From positions 372,001 to 436,000 of the forward strand of contig WHVD01000053.1 in NCBI GenBank assembly GCA_015178975.1: a stretch of 64,000 nt of DNA. The letters run 5' to 3'. This document shows, in pieces, positions 46,462 through 57,110 of the stretch (position 1 is the stretch's first letter; every line of letters begins with the position of its first letter). Source of the DNA: Hysterangium stoloniferum (taxonomy: Eukaryota > Basidiomycota > Agaricomycetes > Hysterangiales > Hysterangiaceae). The notes under the pieces are model-generated. The model made no database searches and was not told the DNA's origin. It saw only the letters and a list, made by a program, of their open reading frames with translations. The translations under genes were made by a program, and so were the position numbers.

Positions 46462-47496
46462 CCACGTACCAAGTATTTCGCACTCCGACAGAAGATGGCC
46501 GAAAAATGCAAGCCTCTCGCCTCGGAGATAGTTTTTCTCTGAAAGGGGAGAAAACGGTGCAAGAGACGAGGGTCACGTCTCCAATCCCACAAATGGTTCA
46601 ATTGTTACTTATTAGTGGAGCTGTCCCGCTTTGACCAATTAAATGGGGTAGCCAGGGTGCGGGTCCAATAAACCATGTCACATGTGAATATTATATAACA
46701 TATATCGAACAAGCGCTCACCAAAAATAAAAATGTGTGCTTTCTCGCAATTTAATTGGGGGGCCGGGGGCCGTATACGAAGCCGTGCTTCCGGTTCACAT
46801 GAAGCTCCACGCTGGACAGAGCCGAGATGACCACCTGACTGTCGAGTCGCCTTGCGGAATCCGTGGCGTTGCTCCTATAATGTCGCCGTGACTTTAGGCG
46901 AAAATCGCTATTAAATTAATTGATATGTGAGCGTTTGAATTAGCGATAAGTTATTCTTAAAGTAAATTAACAGGCCCCCAGTACACATATTGTGAAGAAT
47001 AGGTGGAAATTTATAGCTATTTATGCTAGTCAAATGTGTTTTTGAGGGCATTTTGAGGTGTTCATTGCAGTCGCGGCAGCCGCGACACCCTGTGCGGCAC
47101 TTTCCCATCGGGTTTCGCGCGCTTATTGAAAATAGAGTACAGTTGTTGGCCCTAAGGCCATGTTTTCGCAACAGTATGCACAAGACCTTATTGTGCTGAA
47201 TCACAGACACTGTTTGTCTCAGGTATAAATCGGAGTCTACGCTTATTCTCAGCTGAGGAACACAAACAGAGGAACAAGGAATGACCAACCGTCAACCTTC
47301 ATTCCTTCACGCCCAATCAAGACAGCATCCAGTCACCATAATGGCTTAGAGATAGCCACCTTCAATCGGATTCAACCACGTGATCATTATATCTGAAGGA
47401 AACGGAAAAAGAAGATAAAGAATTTGCCAATCATATTTGTATTTTGAATACAATTTCTTTTCTTTATAGATATTCCATTAATTCACAGTTTTTCAG
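46462..47496. other. Intergenic stretch containing a decayed copy of the arm repeat
   Basis: About 1 kb with no gene I can support. Positions 46853-46950 match part of the inverted-repeat arms described below. Confidence 0.5.
46853..46950 (+). repeat. Third, decayed copy of part of the inverted-repeat arm
   Basis: GAATCCGTGGCGTTGCTC and, 50 bp further, TATTAAATTAATTGATATGTGAG match 53077-53330 in the right arm (same orientation) with much intervening sequence deleted. Confidence 0.55.
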
Positions 47497-48563
47497 GCGG
47501 GTTTGTTTGGAGCAATTCTTACCGCATTCCTGATCGAAAGTAGGAAGGATTTGTAGATAGATCCTGTTAAGGAAATCCTTCAGGCGCTTCAACACCACTT
47601 CGCTGTAACTACCTCTCAGCCTTTTGAAGTCTCCAAATCATCCCTTATCGTCAACTATGTGGTTCACTAGTCTCGGTCTGACTGTCTTCAGTGCTCTTTG
47701 TGCTGTACTTGCAAGAGAATGGCTAGCGAAGTATATCCCTGTATCCCCCGGGAAGTCATTCAAATGATGCATGCCAATGTCTCCTTCGTGTTATTTAAGA
47801 GAGCACTTCAATGGCACCTCATACTGGAATCCCACTTTTGATTCAGCTAGCTCTCTTCCTTTTCTCTGCAGGTCTCGTCTTATTCACCTGGAATAACAGT
47901 GTAGCTTTCGGCACTCTTATGCTTTGTGTGACCATATCTGCAATATATATACTCGGCACCAATTTTCCCTTGTTGTCCCCCACTTGCCCCTTTCAGACAA
48001 CAGCGTCACGGTTTTTCCCGATCATCTCTGCAAGCCCAAAGTATGACACGTCCACATCAGACTACTGTCGGTCTTTGCCACCAACAAGGACGTATACATT
48101 CAGAATTTCTGAATGGGTAGAATGCCTTTCTCGGTTCCTCGCCGAATTGCATGGCAAGCCTCCGCGGGCCGAACTTGAAGCTGATGTCCTGGCATGGGTG
48201 ATTGCAAACACCATGTCGAAGGAGGCAGTCAACGAGGCACTTAGGGCTATAGCAGGCGCTAAACAATGTGAACAGATGCGGACTGCCTTGTGCCAACTAG
48301 CCGTGACGAAGAAATTATGCAATATTTTGGAGAACTGCTTCCACCTCACCGCAGGCATCATGATTGTAGGTGATCAAGCACTTGCAGAAGTTTCTCTCCT
48401 TGCAATGTCACGAGTCCTATCGCCGCCAACAGACAAAGCTGTGAACAAAGAGTACCTTATGCCCTTCAAAACACTCCTACATGTTGGGAGACTGTTACAT
48501 CGGTTGGACAATTTAGATCGTTGCGTGAAGACATTGGGATGGGCGGTTTATATTGGTATTTGA
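47497..48563 (+). pseudogene. DUF6535 membrane protein, broken
   Basis: After a good splice acceptor (TTTTTCAG at 47489-47496) the sequence reads AGLFGAILTAFLIESRKDL, then a stop codon in frame. It continues IDPVKEILQAL, VNYVWFTSLGLTVFSALCAVLAREWLAKYIP, followed by another stop and a frame change. From 47811 a long open frame gives IPLLIQLALFLFSAGLVLFTWNN and FPLLSPTCPFQTTASRFFP. This is the DUF6535 order: two helices, the LAREWL loop, then two helices and the CPF..T segment. The upstream first exon is missing. The gene belongs to a large mushroom-specific family of unknown role and looks inactivated, although the last 250 codons remain open. A small frame at 48570-48830 may be a further piece of it. 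Confidence 0.7.
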
Positions 48564-49487
48564 GTAAACATGGATGACGGTAACCTGGAGGTGGCGACAA
48601 GCCCACACATTCATGCAGTGACCACTATGGGTGCAGCACCATACGAGCGAAGGACGTTAATGGCGGCAACTATTGATGGTGCACGGTCAGAAAACCAGGG
48701 CTTACGTGTAACCTGCGAAGGGGCATATTGGCATCTTGGTAGGGATTTCTTTTATGGCGCCCACAAAGAAACTGATTGGGGGGCAGCGGATTGCCGGAAA
48801 ATGCTGACAAAAAGGCTTAATAGGAGTTAAACTGGGTATACCATGAGTCAAATACATGTACCTAATTATAATCACGACAGGTATGAAAAGGAGTAGACGA
48901 GGAAAGGGTGGCTGAAAAAGAAAATTGTACAGAGGAACGATTATTATTGGAATGTGGTAAGAAAATACCAAATGGAGGAGTACGATGCAACATGCACCGG
49001 TTTGTAGCTAGATTCAACGATAATAACCTAATGTTTGTCAAATGAATCGCCCACAAAGACATCAAAACTCACCCCGATGACTTTGTGAGCTCTGGATATG
49101 CTTGTGTTTCCGCTTCTGCGGCGACTTTGTATTCACCGGCAATGATGCAAGGCTATCGACCCGAGGGCTGGGGCTCAGCAGTGATTCATCGAAGTGACGA
49201 GCGTTTGGCGCTGGTGCGTTCGACCGTGATGCTTTCGACCATTTCAACGCTGAGTGCTAGATGTTGAACCTATCCACGCCAAGAGGGGCCGATGAACTGA
49301 ACTTCTGTAGGGAAAGTTGTGCAAGTTACTACAACGACTAGCTCATTATAACAAAGCATCACAAGTCAGAAATAATACGACGAACCTTCTCCAACTGACC
49401 CAATTGCTGCTTCATGATAAGCTGACTTGAGCGACTGTGCGGTTCTGTCAATATCCACGAATTTTGGTGGGGCGATCGATTACTCAC

Positions 49488-49660
49488 CTCGCACAGCGAA
49501 AAAATACGGTTCTGAACTCTTTCTCCACCTACCTTGCGCATGAAAAAACCATCCCGATACATCTATTCCAATTCGGTGGGCTCGATTGCCATGTTAATTG
49601 GTCATGAATATTGGCTGTACAGCGAGTTTAATGAGCGACTTGGATTGTGGCTGCTATCGG
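49488..49660 (-). pseudogene. XPG-like nuclease N-terminal fragment, left arm
   Basis: The minus strand reads SLIKLAVQ, then HRIGIDVSGWFFHA, the start of the XPG/FEN N-domain in mushroom PIN-like nucleases. It contains an in-frame stop before the HGNRAHRIGID block and a frame change before the FFRCAR-like end. No later nuclease exons are visible apart from a possible 49247-49070 tail segment. A decayed partner of 54700-54875. Confidence 0.6.
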
Positions 49661-50390
49661 GAAGTAGGGGTAAGTGAAGGGTAAGTCTCGTTGGAGCCAC
49701 TCCTAGAGCTATCTGTCAGGAAATCGCGCAAGTTGTCAACGAAACATAGAATATGAAGTGCCACAAAATACTTCCAATTCACTGCAACCATGATGGTAGC
49801 TTGGATAAACACAGCAGTTATTCGCCAAAGGTACCCAACGACTGTGCGCGGGGTGCTCTTCGTTGGCTTTTTCAGAACGGCATGTAAAGAGTTGGGGTAT
49901 TGTATAATTAAGTCCATTAAATGGGAAATGACAACGATTGTGCTTACTTGGGATTTTTGCAGGCGGCTTGTTTGATTGCGCCATCAGCAGGTGTACGACT
50001 TGCCTTGTGAGACTACGAGATTCACGGGATCTACCCGCTTAGGCCGTAATTTTTGACGAACAAAGGTACTTATTAGATCATGGATGGTGACAGAACAAAG
50101 GTTCTGGATGCAGGTGAGTCGTTGGTTGGGACCGGACACATTATATCCCATAGCTGAGGACACATCCAATGGACACTGAAGACATTTGAGATGAGGCAGT
50201 ATTGACCTGCATTGTCGGGATGGAAATGGCATCGAAATACAAGATATGGAAGTGTATATATCGTGATCAGTATTATGTGAGTTTAAAATACATTTCAACG
50301 CACAAAGATTGATTTCATTACAATTAATGCTCTCTTAAAAACACGAAATACTTTTGACATCTTTCAAGCGCTCTAGAACATCATACCGCC

Positions 50391-51030
50391 GTAATTGCAG
50401 CTCCAAGATAATCTATGATTTGCTGTCGCCTGGCGAGGACTAAAGCGTGGCCAGGGAGGGGGGGAAGACCGAGAGCTTGCGCGGTGGACAGACATGCAGC
50501 AACTAAGGATACTATTACTTGAGGCAATAGTATGAAAAACGATCGCTACTTACCAGTGAGGTCATATAAATTGTGCTTAAAAATTGGCCTATCATTGGGT
50601 AACGGAATACCTGGAGGGTACATCAAGGCTGCATTGACTGAAGATGTTGCGTTTTTGAGCCTTATTGAAAAAAGAGCTTGAAACGTGTCTTGTCTGCCTT
50701 TTGTCAGCGGGAAACACTAGAACTGAGAAGCTGGACTTACGAGTTTTGTAGTTGCTGCAACCGTTGGTCGAGTTGCTGCAACCGTTGGTCGAGTTGCTGC
50801 AACTGTTGGTCGAGTTGCTGCAACTGTTGGCCTTGTTGCTGCAACTGTTGGCCCTGTTGTTGCAACTGTTGGCCCAGTTGCTGCAATATTTGCGTCTGGA
50901 CGAGCTGCTGCTGCTGTATCTGGACGAGTTGCTGCTGAATATTAAACATAGGTAAGTTTGGGACGAGTATTAGTTCTTGTCCAGCTGCTATCAGACTTTG
51001 ACCGAGCAGTGGGATGTTTGGTTGGGCCAT
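50391..51030 (-). CDS. Small Gln-rich coiled-coil protein, left copy
   Basis: Starts MAQPNIPLLGQSLIAAGQEL at 51030. Three exons give about 172 residues: an N-terminal exon with a Gln/Leu heptad array (LQQLDQQ/LQQQGQQ units) ending LQQLQNS; a second exon LKNATSSVNAAL, YPPGIPLP, NLYDLT; a third exon AQALGLPPLPG, RRQQIIDYLGAAITAV and the stop at 50393-50391. Introns have GT-AG ends. The heptads predict a long coiled coil. The C-terminal part resembles small mushroom proteins in which a coiled coil is followed by a conserved LPP...LxxYLG segment, family name and role unknown to me. It is intact and paired with an inverted paralogue at 53698-54263. A TATA-like TTTATATA and CACGTG lie upstream. Confidence 0.7.
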
Positions 51031-51225
51031 GGGCGGCGCGAGTGGAGGAAGAGGGGGTATAGAGGGTGGAGAGGTCTGATAACGGCGTGTGGTACCGGAG
51101 TGTGGAGAGGTCTGTACGAGTGTGGAGAGGTCTGTACCGAGTGTAGAGGGGGCTGTACAGGTTTGAGGCTGCTGCTACTGTTGGGGGGGTGTGGCGGACG
51201 AGATCTGGTATATAAATGCTAGCCT

Positions 51226-51231
51226 CACGTG
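51226..51231 (-). promoter_or_regulatory. CACGTG box upstream of the left coiled-coil gene
   Basis: CACGTGA, about 196 bp before the ATG at 51030 and 15 bp from a TTTATATA box. The same box in the same context occurs at 53523-53528 before the right copy. CACGTG is a classical bHLH site. Confidence 0.45.
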
Positions 51232-51736
51232 ACTTTGTCGACATGGAAAATTCGTCAAATGAATAATTAGGAAAAAAACTAGATGCTAAAACAAAAAATT
51301 TATATCGACCTTTATTTACAGGTTCCCCTACTACCCATGGATACCTCGGAGGCGCGTTCAATGAGGAATTCGAGGGTTTAGATAATAAATGGAACATTAT
51401 CGTTATATATCACCTTATAAAACTCCAAATGCTCATATCTCAATTAATTTAATATCGATTTTAGACGACAAGTATCTTCGAACCATGTCAAAACAGTCTG
51501 GTGGTGTGGGGTTACTCGGGCTGTGGTGGCCCTTGACAAAAACGGCGACATAATCACCTAACTCTGCCAAGGTGCACCTCGTCACCGCGACCATTCTGGT
51601 ACTAGAGCAACACCACGGATTCGCAGAGTTATAGGTCGATTGTTACCATTCGCGTATGTCCTTCCAGATCTGATGGCATCAGCCGTAAAATCAAATTAGG
51701 TTGACTTCACTCCGCTGTAAGACCCCAGCTGTGAGT

Positions 51737-52336
51737 GTGGTGCATTTATTTCGTGCTTCTGAGCGGGGGCATGGGTTCCGAACGCAACTCATAGAATGTG
51801 CATGATTATTTGTTGATATGAGCTACTGTTTATGGTAGATTTGGCATTTCTCTGTTATGGAAGTACCAGATTCGGAGCAAATGGATTATTAACGATAATG
51901 TGTTTATTCCGACGTGTTTTAACATGCATACTGAAGAGCCGAGTAGAGCAATCTGGATGATTCAAGATTCGTGTCTGGACTAACAGCCTCTTTGCTGCTC
52001 CGGTGATTATCATTCTTATTTTATTTATTTAACTTTTACTTAGAGGAACGTTAGGAAATCATTGCTGGCTCGGTGGTAAGATTGTGCTACACGTTTCATA
52101 TTTGTGAACCAGCTACTTTTCTTCATAACATCTCAATGTTTTCCGCTCATATTTGGGGTACAGCACATAGGACTGTCATGGATCTATAGTTGTCGAAAAA
52201 ATGGCGTGTCATCGTAACATTACTCAGCGTTGTCTAACTGATACATGAAGAGATATGGATTTCGACTCCCTGACCATCCGACCACCTTTTCTACCCCATT
52301 ATCCACCAGTAATCCCAATATCACAAAAGGACCCAC
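51737..52336. other. Spacer of the inverted repeat, non-coding part
   Basis: 600 bp of single-copy sequence between the left arm and the spacer gene. No open frame or repeat of note. Confidence 0.5.
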
Positions 52337-52996
52337 ATGTCCTCGACTTCTCTCACGGACACAGGTGCGGGTGACCGCCTGCGTGTGTCCTCTCAACTCG
52401 TATTGAGAGCTGCTACTACACGTGTACAATTCCGTGCCGTGGGTTCAGCCATGAAGAGAGATCTCATTGCAGAATGCATCACATTGCAAAAGGATTTAAA
52501 GACCTTGTTTTTTTTCGACCGAGAGTTTGATGAGGCGCAAAAGTTTCTTTAGTGAGTGCTTGTCCTTTACTTTTTGTTTACCTCTTTCTAATTTGCTTAT
52601 CTAGTCTAATGTCACCAGGCCGTGTCATTTATCCAGACGGTATCCCTGCCTATCTAAACATGCCATGCATCAAATTCGAGTGTCTTTGCGCATTGTTGTT
52701 GCCCGGATTGCTATTTGTAGAGGTGAAGACCATCGCTAGAATAACCCGTACATTCTGCTCCGATTGCGGCTTAAATGGTAAGTCGGATGGTGCTTATATA
52801 TTTCACGCGTATACAGCGAGTCATTCTGTGGCAGCCGGTGGGTACACTTGTAATTCATAGCTACCTTCAAATATGACCAGCAATAGTATTGGGACCGCCT
52901 GGTATTCAGGCAGACTTCAACGTGCGATCGGAACCCACACTAATTTTCATTGAGTCACTGGTCCAAGTCACAGCTGGGCGCCATACAGCGAAGTGA
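52337..52996 (+). CDS. Small spliced gene in the inverted-repeat spacer, unknown family
   Basis: Three exons (52337-52551, 52605-52777, 52887-52996) with GTGAGT and GTAAGT donors and TAG acceptors keep one frame and give about 165 residues. Visible: MSSTSLTDTGAGDRL, a charged helix-like part (MKRDLIAECITLQKDLKTLF), SPGRVIYPDGIPAYLNMPC, a leucine-rich helix (CLCALLLPGLLFVEVKTIA), FCSDC (CxxC), and a last exon VLGPPGIQADFNVRSEP ending AGRHTAK. I do not recognise the family. The last exon runs into the inner edge of the right arm, and the left arm ends in the inverted copy of the same 3' end. So the inversion breakpoint lies in or next to this gene's last codons. The intact splice pattern suggests it is expressed. 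Confidence 0.5.
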
Positions 52997-53522
52997 AGTC
53001 TACCTGATTTGATTTCACGGCTGATGCCATCAGATCTGGAAGGACATACGCGAATGGTAACAATCGACCTATAACTCTGCGAATCCGTGGCGTTGCTCTA
53101 GTACCAGAATGGTCGCGGCGACTCCAGCCTCAAACACCGTGTGGTGACGAGGTGCACCTTGGGAGAGTTAGGTGATTATGTCGCCGTTTTTGTCTAGGGC
53201 CACCACTGCTGCTAGAAGCCCGCGTAACCCCACACTGACTCCACCGGACTGTTTTGACATAGTTCGAAGATACTCGTAATCTAAATTGATATTAAATTAA
53301 TTGATATATGACCATTTTGGAGTTTTGTAATCAGCAGTATGAACGAGCTGCAATGGTGTGTCCGGAAAAGGTGATATATAACGATAATGTTTCATTTATT
53401 ATCTAAACCCTCAAATTGAACGCGCCTCGGAGGTATCCATGGGTAGTAGGGGAACTTGTAAACTTTAAAGGTCTATATAATTTTTTTTGTTTTAGCGTCC
53501 AGTTTTTTTCCTAATTATTCAT

Positions 53523-53528
53523 CACGTG
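53523..53528 (+). promoter_or_regulatory. CACGTG box upstream of the right coiled-coil gene
   Basis: Counterpart of 51226-51231, 170 bp before the ATG at 53698. The neighbouring TATA-like element of the left copy is degraded here (CTTATGTA). Confidence 0.4.
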
Positions 53529-53697
53529 AGGCTAGTGCTTATGTAGATCTTGTCCGCCACACCCCCTAACCTTGCACAGACTCCCAGCCAGCCTCATACC
53601 TGTACAGACCCTCCACACTCCGGTACAGACCCATCCACACTCCGTTATCAGACCCCCTCCACCCTCTATACCCCCTCTTCCTCCACTCGCGCCACCC

Positions 53698-54263
53698 ATG
53701 GCCCAACCAAACATCCCACTGCTCGGTCAAAGTCTGATGGCAGCTGGACAAGAACTAATACTCGTCCCAAATTTACCAGTGCTTGATATTCAGCAGCAAC
53801 TTGTCCAGATACAGCAGCAGCAGCTCGTCCAGACGCAAATATTGCAGCAACTTGGCCAGCAGGTGCAGCAACTAGACCAACAGGTGCAGCAACTACAAAA
53901 CTCGTAAGTCCAGCTTCTCTGTTCTAGTGTTTCCCGCTGACAGAGGGCAGACAAAACACCTTTGAAGCTCTTTTTCCAATCAGACTCAAAAACGCAACAG
54001 CTTCAAACAATGCAGCTTTGGTGTACCCTCCCGGTGTTCCGTTACCCCCTGATAGGCCAATTTTAAAGCAAAATTTATATGACCTCACTGGTGAGTAGCG
54101 ATCGTTTTTCATACTATTGCCTCAAGTAATAGTATCCTTAGCTGCTGCATGTCAGGCCACTGCGCAAGCCCTCGGTCTTCCCCCCCTCCCTGGCCCAGCT
54201 TTACTCGTCTCCAGGCGACAGCAAATCATAGATTATCTTGGAGCTGCAGTTACGGCGTTTTGA
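53698..54263 (+). CDS. Small Gln-rich coiled-coil protein, right copy
   Basis: Starts MAQPNIPLLGQSLMAAGQEL and has three exons like the left copy: heptad array ending QLQNS with GTAAGT donor; LKNATASNNAAL, VYPPGVPLPPDRP, NLYDLT with GTGAGT donor; then AACQATAQALGLPPLPG, RRQQIIDYLGAAVTAF and the stop at 54261-54263. It has 144 residues, 28 fewer than the left copy, exactly four heptads. Both copies keep open frames and splice sites despite the decay of the neighbouring nuclease fragments, which suggests selection on this gene. Family and role unknown to me. Confidence 0.7.
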
Positions 54264-54699
54264 TGTTCTAGAGTGCTTTCAAAATGTTAAAAGTATATCG
54301 TGTTTTTAAGAGGGCATTAATTGTAATAAAATCAATGTTGTGCGTTGAAATGTATTTTACACTCAAATAATTCGGATGACGATATATATACTTCCATATA
54401 TTGTATTTCGATGCCAGTTCCATCCCGACAATGCAGGTCAATACTGCCTCATCTCAAATGTCTTCAGTGTTTTGGATGTGTCCTCAGCTATGAGATATAA
54501 TGTGTCTGGTCCCCCTTCTCGTCAACCAACGACTTACCTACATTAAGAACCATTATTTTGTCACCACCCATGATCTATGTGATAAGTACCTTGTGCTGTT
54601 TCGTATTCTATGTTTCATCGAACAACTTACGCGATTTCCTGACAGATAGCTCTAGGAGTGGCTCCAACGAGACTTACCCTTCACTTACCGCCTACTTCC

Positions 54700-54875
54700 C
54701 AATAGCAACCACAATCCAAGTCGCTCACTAAACTCGCTGTACAGCCAAGGTTCATGACCAATTACCACGGCAATCGAGCCCACCGAATTGGAATTGATGC
54801 ATCTGTGTGGTTTTTTCATGGTGGTGGAGAAAGAGGAAATCCAGGGTTCAGAACCTTGTTTTTTCGCTGTGCGAG
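54700..54875 (+). pseudogene. XPG-like nuclease N-terminal fragment, right arm
   Basis: Reads SKSLTKLAVQ, MTNYHGN, RAHRIGIDASVWFFHGGGERG, NPGFRTLFFRCAR followed by a GTGAGT donor at 54876. This is the conserved first part of the XPG/FEN-like PIN nucleases common in mushrooms, including the metal-site Asp of GIDAS. Better preserved than the left copy, but a stop lies just upstream and no further catalytic exons (the I-region) follow, so it is a truncated remnant. Confidence 0.65.
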
Positions 54876-55355
54876 GTGAGTGATCGATCGCCCCACCAAA
54901 ATCGGTGGATATTGACACAACCGGATAGTCGCTCAAGTCAGCTTATCATGAGGCAGCAATGGATCAGTTGGAGAAGGTTCGTCGTATTTCTGACTAGTGA
55001 TGCTTTGTTATAATGAGCTAGTCGTTGTAGTCACTTGCACAACTTTCCCTACAGAAGTTCAGTTCATCGGCCCCTTGTTTTTTTATTCCCGAGTTGAAAC
55101 ATGATTAGAGTATACGGTCGGCCCCTCTTAGCGTGGATAGGTTCAACATCTAGCACTCAGCGTTGAAATGGTCGAAAGCATCACGGTCGAACGCACCAGC
55201 CCCAAACGCTCGTCACTTCGATGAACCACTGCTGAACCCCGGCGCTCGGGTCGATAGCCTTGCATCATTGCCGGTGAATACGAAGTTGTCCCAGAAGCGG
55301 AAAGGCAAGCATATCCAGAGCTCACAAGTCATCTGAGTGAATTTTTATATCTTTC

Positions 55356-56429
55356 TGAGTGTGACAACTGGCATGATTAATTTGATCAACGGATCGACGT
55401 TAGGTTATCATCGTACATATCCCAGACACCTCGCATCCCTGCCACATTGCCTCTAAATCGGCACCCTGTCATCTATTACGTCTTATAATCACCTCTAGTC
55501 CGTGTCTGTGCGACTTGCGCAATCTATGGCATAGAAGCAATGCACCTGGAAATGGGAATAACATGCCACCGTTACAGACTGACCTTACAACGCCTCTTCT
55601 TGCCTCGCCGCGGTCTTAGCCCGTCTTGAATCGCAGCCTAGTCCTTCGCTAGTCAAAGGAGTAGCGTCCGTGCGATCATAGAACGTACACGGCGACCGTC
55701 TGACTCGCAACACCATCCGGACTTGAGCTCTGACATTTCCAATTCGACAATGAGACTCTCTCCAAATATACTCCTACACTTGAATTTAGGATCACCGCTG
55801 GCTGTGAACCACGCAGCGACATCAGAAAGCAGTGAAAGGGGACTCTTAAAGGCTGGAATGCAACTACCAACCACAACCTATCTGATGCAAAAGCAAAGTA
55901 GAAGCGCCACTCCGGGCCAGGTCTGAGAAGGTCAGGATCGGGAACTAGCACATCCATTCCGGAGAGGTCTGGGGACTTGTTGTCCATAGCTTCGTCCCCG
56001 CATGTGAATGCGCGTTTGTCAAAACATAAAATCAGCTCCTTGCCCTCACTTGAGACTGAAACTGTAATTACCTCGCGCCCCTCGACTCGTCACCATCCCT
56101 AGTAGCCTCTTTGTCGCCTGGATCAAAGGCGTCGCGTCATCAGGTTTGATCAGGATTGCCAGGGACTAGCATGCTGTATTTTGAATGAATGAGTCCTTCG
56201 AATTCATGGAGCGCTAGTGGTCCTTATTTGGTGATAAAAGACCGCGTGCCAAAACGGATGCAGCATTCGGTGATGTGCAGGTAAAGATTACGTGGAACCA
56301 GATGGGGTATCTTGATTGACTTACATGCGCGTGGGGTTAATATTGACAATTGCCCCTGCATGCAGATGTCAGAATTGGATCATTTCTCGAGTCAACTTGT
56401 CATGAAACATTGGTATGATTTTGCCATTG
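55356..56429. other. Unassigned stretch with a coding-like segment on the minus strand
   Basis: About 1.07 kb. On the minus strand, 55987-55653 has two overlapping frames with protein-like composition (MDNKSPDLSGMDVLVPDPDL at the start; SDVAAWFTASGDPKFKC further on), possibly joined by a short intron. Family unknown. The rest is non-coding. Confidence 0.35.
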
Positions 56430-56732
56430 TTTGCCCCCCGAGAAACAGGTGCTTGATGTGACCTCAAGTCGCTTCTTGGCAGATTCGGAACACAGTTTCA
56501 AACAACTGGTGGCAAAGCAACGGTTGGTGTGGAGCAATTCTAAATACTCCTTTGATGTTGATACGATTGAAGATCTAGGTTTCATCCTGGGACTCCATGG
56601 CCTCCAGATGGACCCCACCAAGTTCAAGTGATCAATGATTGGCCTGAACCTTGCAAAGTGAAAGACATTCAGTCTTTCCTCAGCTTTGGCAATTTTTACT
56701 GATGTTTTTCTTTTCAATTACTCCGTCGTTTC
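56430..56732 (+). mobile_element. Gypsy pol fragment (reverse transcriptase C-terminal part)
   Basis: Matches the reverse transcriptase of the full-length element around 8690-8850 (GLQMDPTKF, the WPEP segment, VKDIQSFLS and NFY). Heavily decayed fossil with no LTRs of its own, interrupted at its right end by the probable LTR at 56733-57110. Confidence 0.8.
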
Positions 56733-57110
56733 TATAATGGTTACAAAGTCTCAGTCGACACAAGGTAAGAAATCGACTAAGATATATTGATACCTATAAT
56801 AGTTACAAAGTCTTTCGGATGTGTGAGCATTCGAATATGAATACGCAATGTTCGTAACATACCTCAGTCGACACAAGGTAAGAAATCGACTGAGGTTGGC
56901 TGATTGAGCAGCTCGTAATTTATAGTAGTCCGAGAGAGAGAGAGAAAAGAATAGAAATAGTACGATGCCTTGGATTGGTATCACAAGTGCACACTAAGCA
57001 CTCATTAGGCTTGAGGCACGTATTAAGCTTCGATCCTTACTTTGATTAGCTACGCATTAGACTTCGATCCATACTTTGATTAGGCACGCATTAGGCTTCG
57101 ATCCATAACA
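56733..57110 (-). repeat. Probable solo LTR with internal repeats
   Basis: 378 bp flanked by exact GTTTC duplications (56728-56732 and 57111-57115). The right end ATCCATAACA fits an LTR start read on the minus strand; the left end TATAATGGTT is a decayed partner. Inside are a direct repeat of CGACACAAGGTAAGAAATCG (56757 and 56871), a GA microsatellite (56930-56947) and a roughly 33-bp tandem repeat around GCTTCGATCCATAC (about 57010-57105). Confidence 0.6.

Larger units (their letters stand above)
49055..51736. repeat. Left arm of the large inverted repeat
   Basis: Reverse complement of 52968-55355 with scattered substitutions and indels, roughly 80-90% identical by eye. The left arm has an extra segment of about 300 bp (about 49755-50060) and four more heptad units in the coiled-coil gene. 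The outer edge matches near AAACTCA-CC-GATGACTT, the inner edge near GACTTCACT-CGCTGTA. Contains, outside to inside: a C-terminal-like remnant, an XPG-like N-terminal remnant and the coiled-coil gene. Confidence 0.88.
52968..55355. repeat. Right arm of the large inverted repeat
   Basis: Reverse-complement partner of 49055-51736. In plus orientation it holds the 3' end of the spacer gene, the coiled-coil gene (53698-54263), the XPG-like fragment (54700-54875) and a tail segment (about 55140-55340). No duplication of flanking bases is evident at the outer ends, so I see no sign of transposition. Confidence 0.88.

Noticed and set aside
50677-50955. Plus-strand Cys/Leu-rich frames over the repeat
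   Set aside because: They are the complement of the 21-bp heptad repeat in the minus-strand coiled-coil gene.
49055-55355. Inverted repeat as a single DNA transposon with long TIRs
   Set aside because: No target duplication at the outer ends, no transposase, and the arms contain genes cut at arbitrary points; a segmental inverted duplication fits better.
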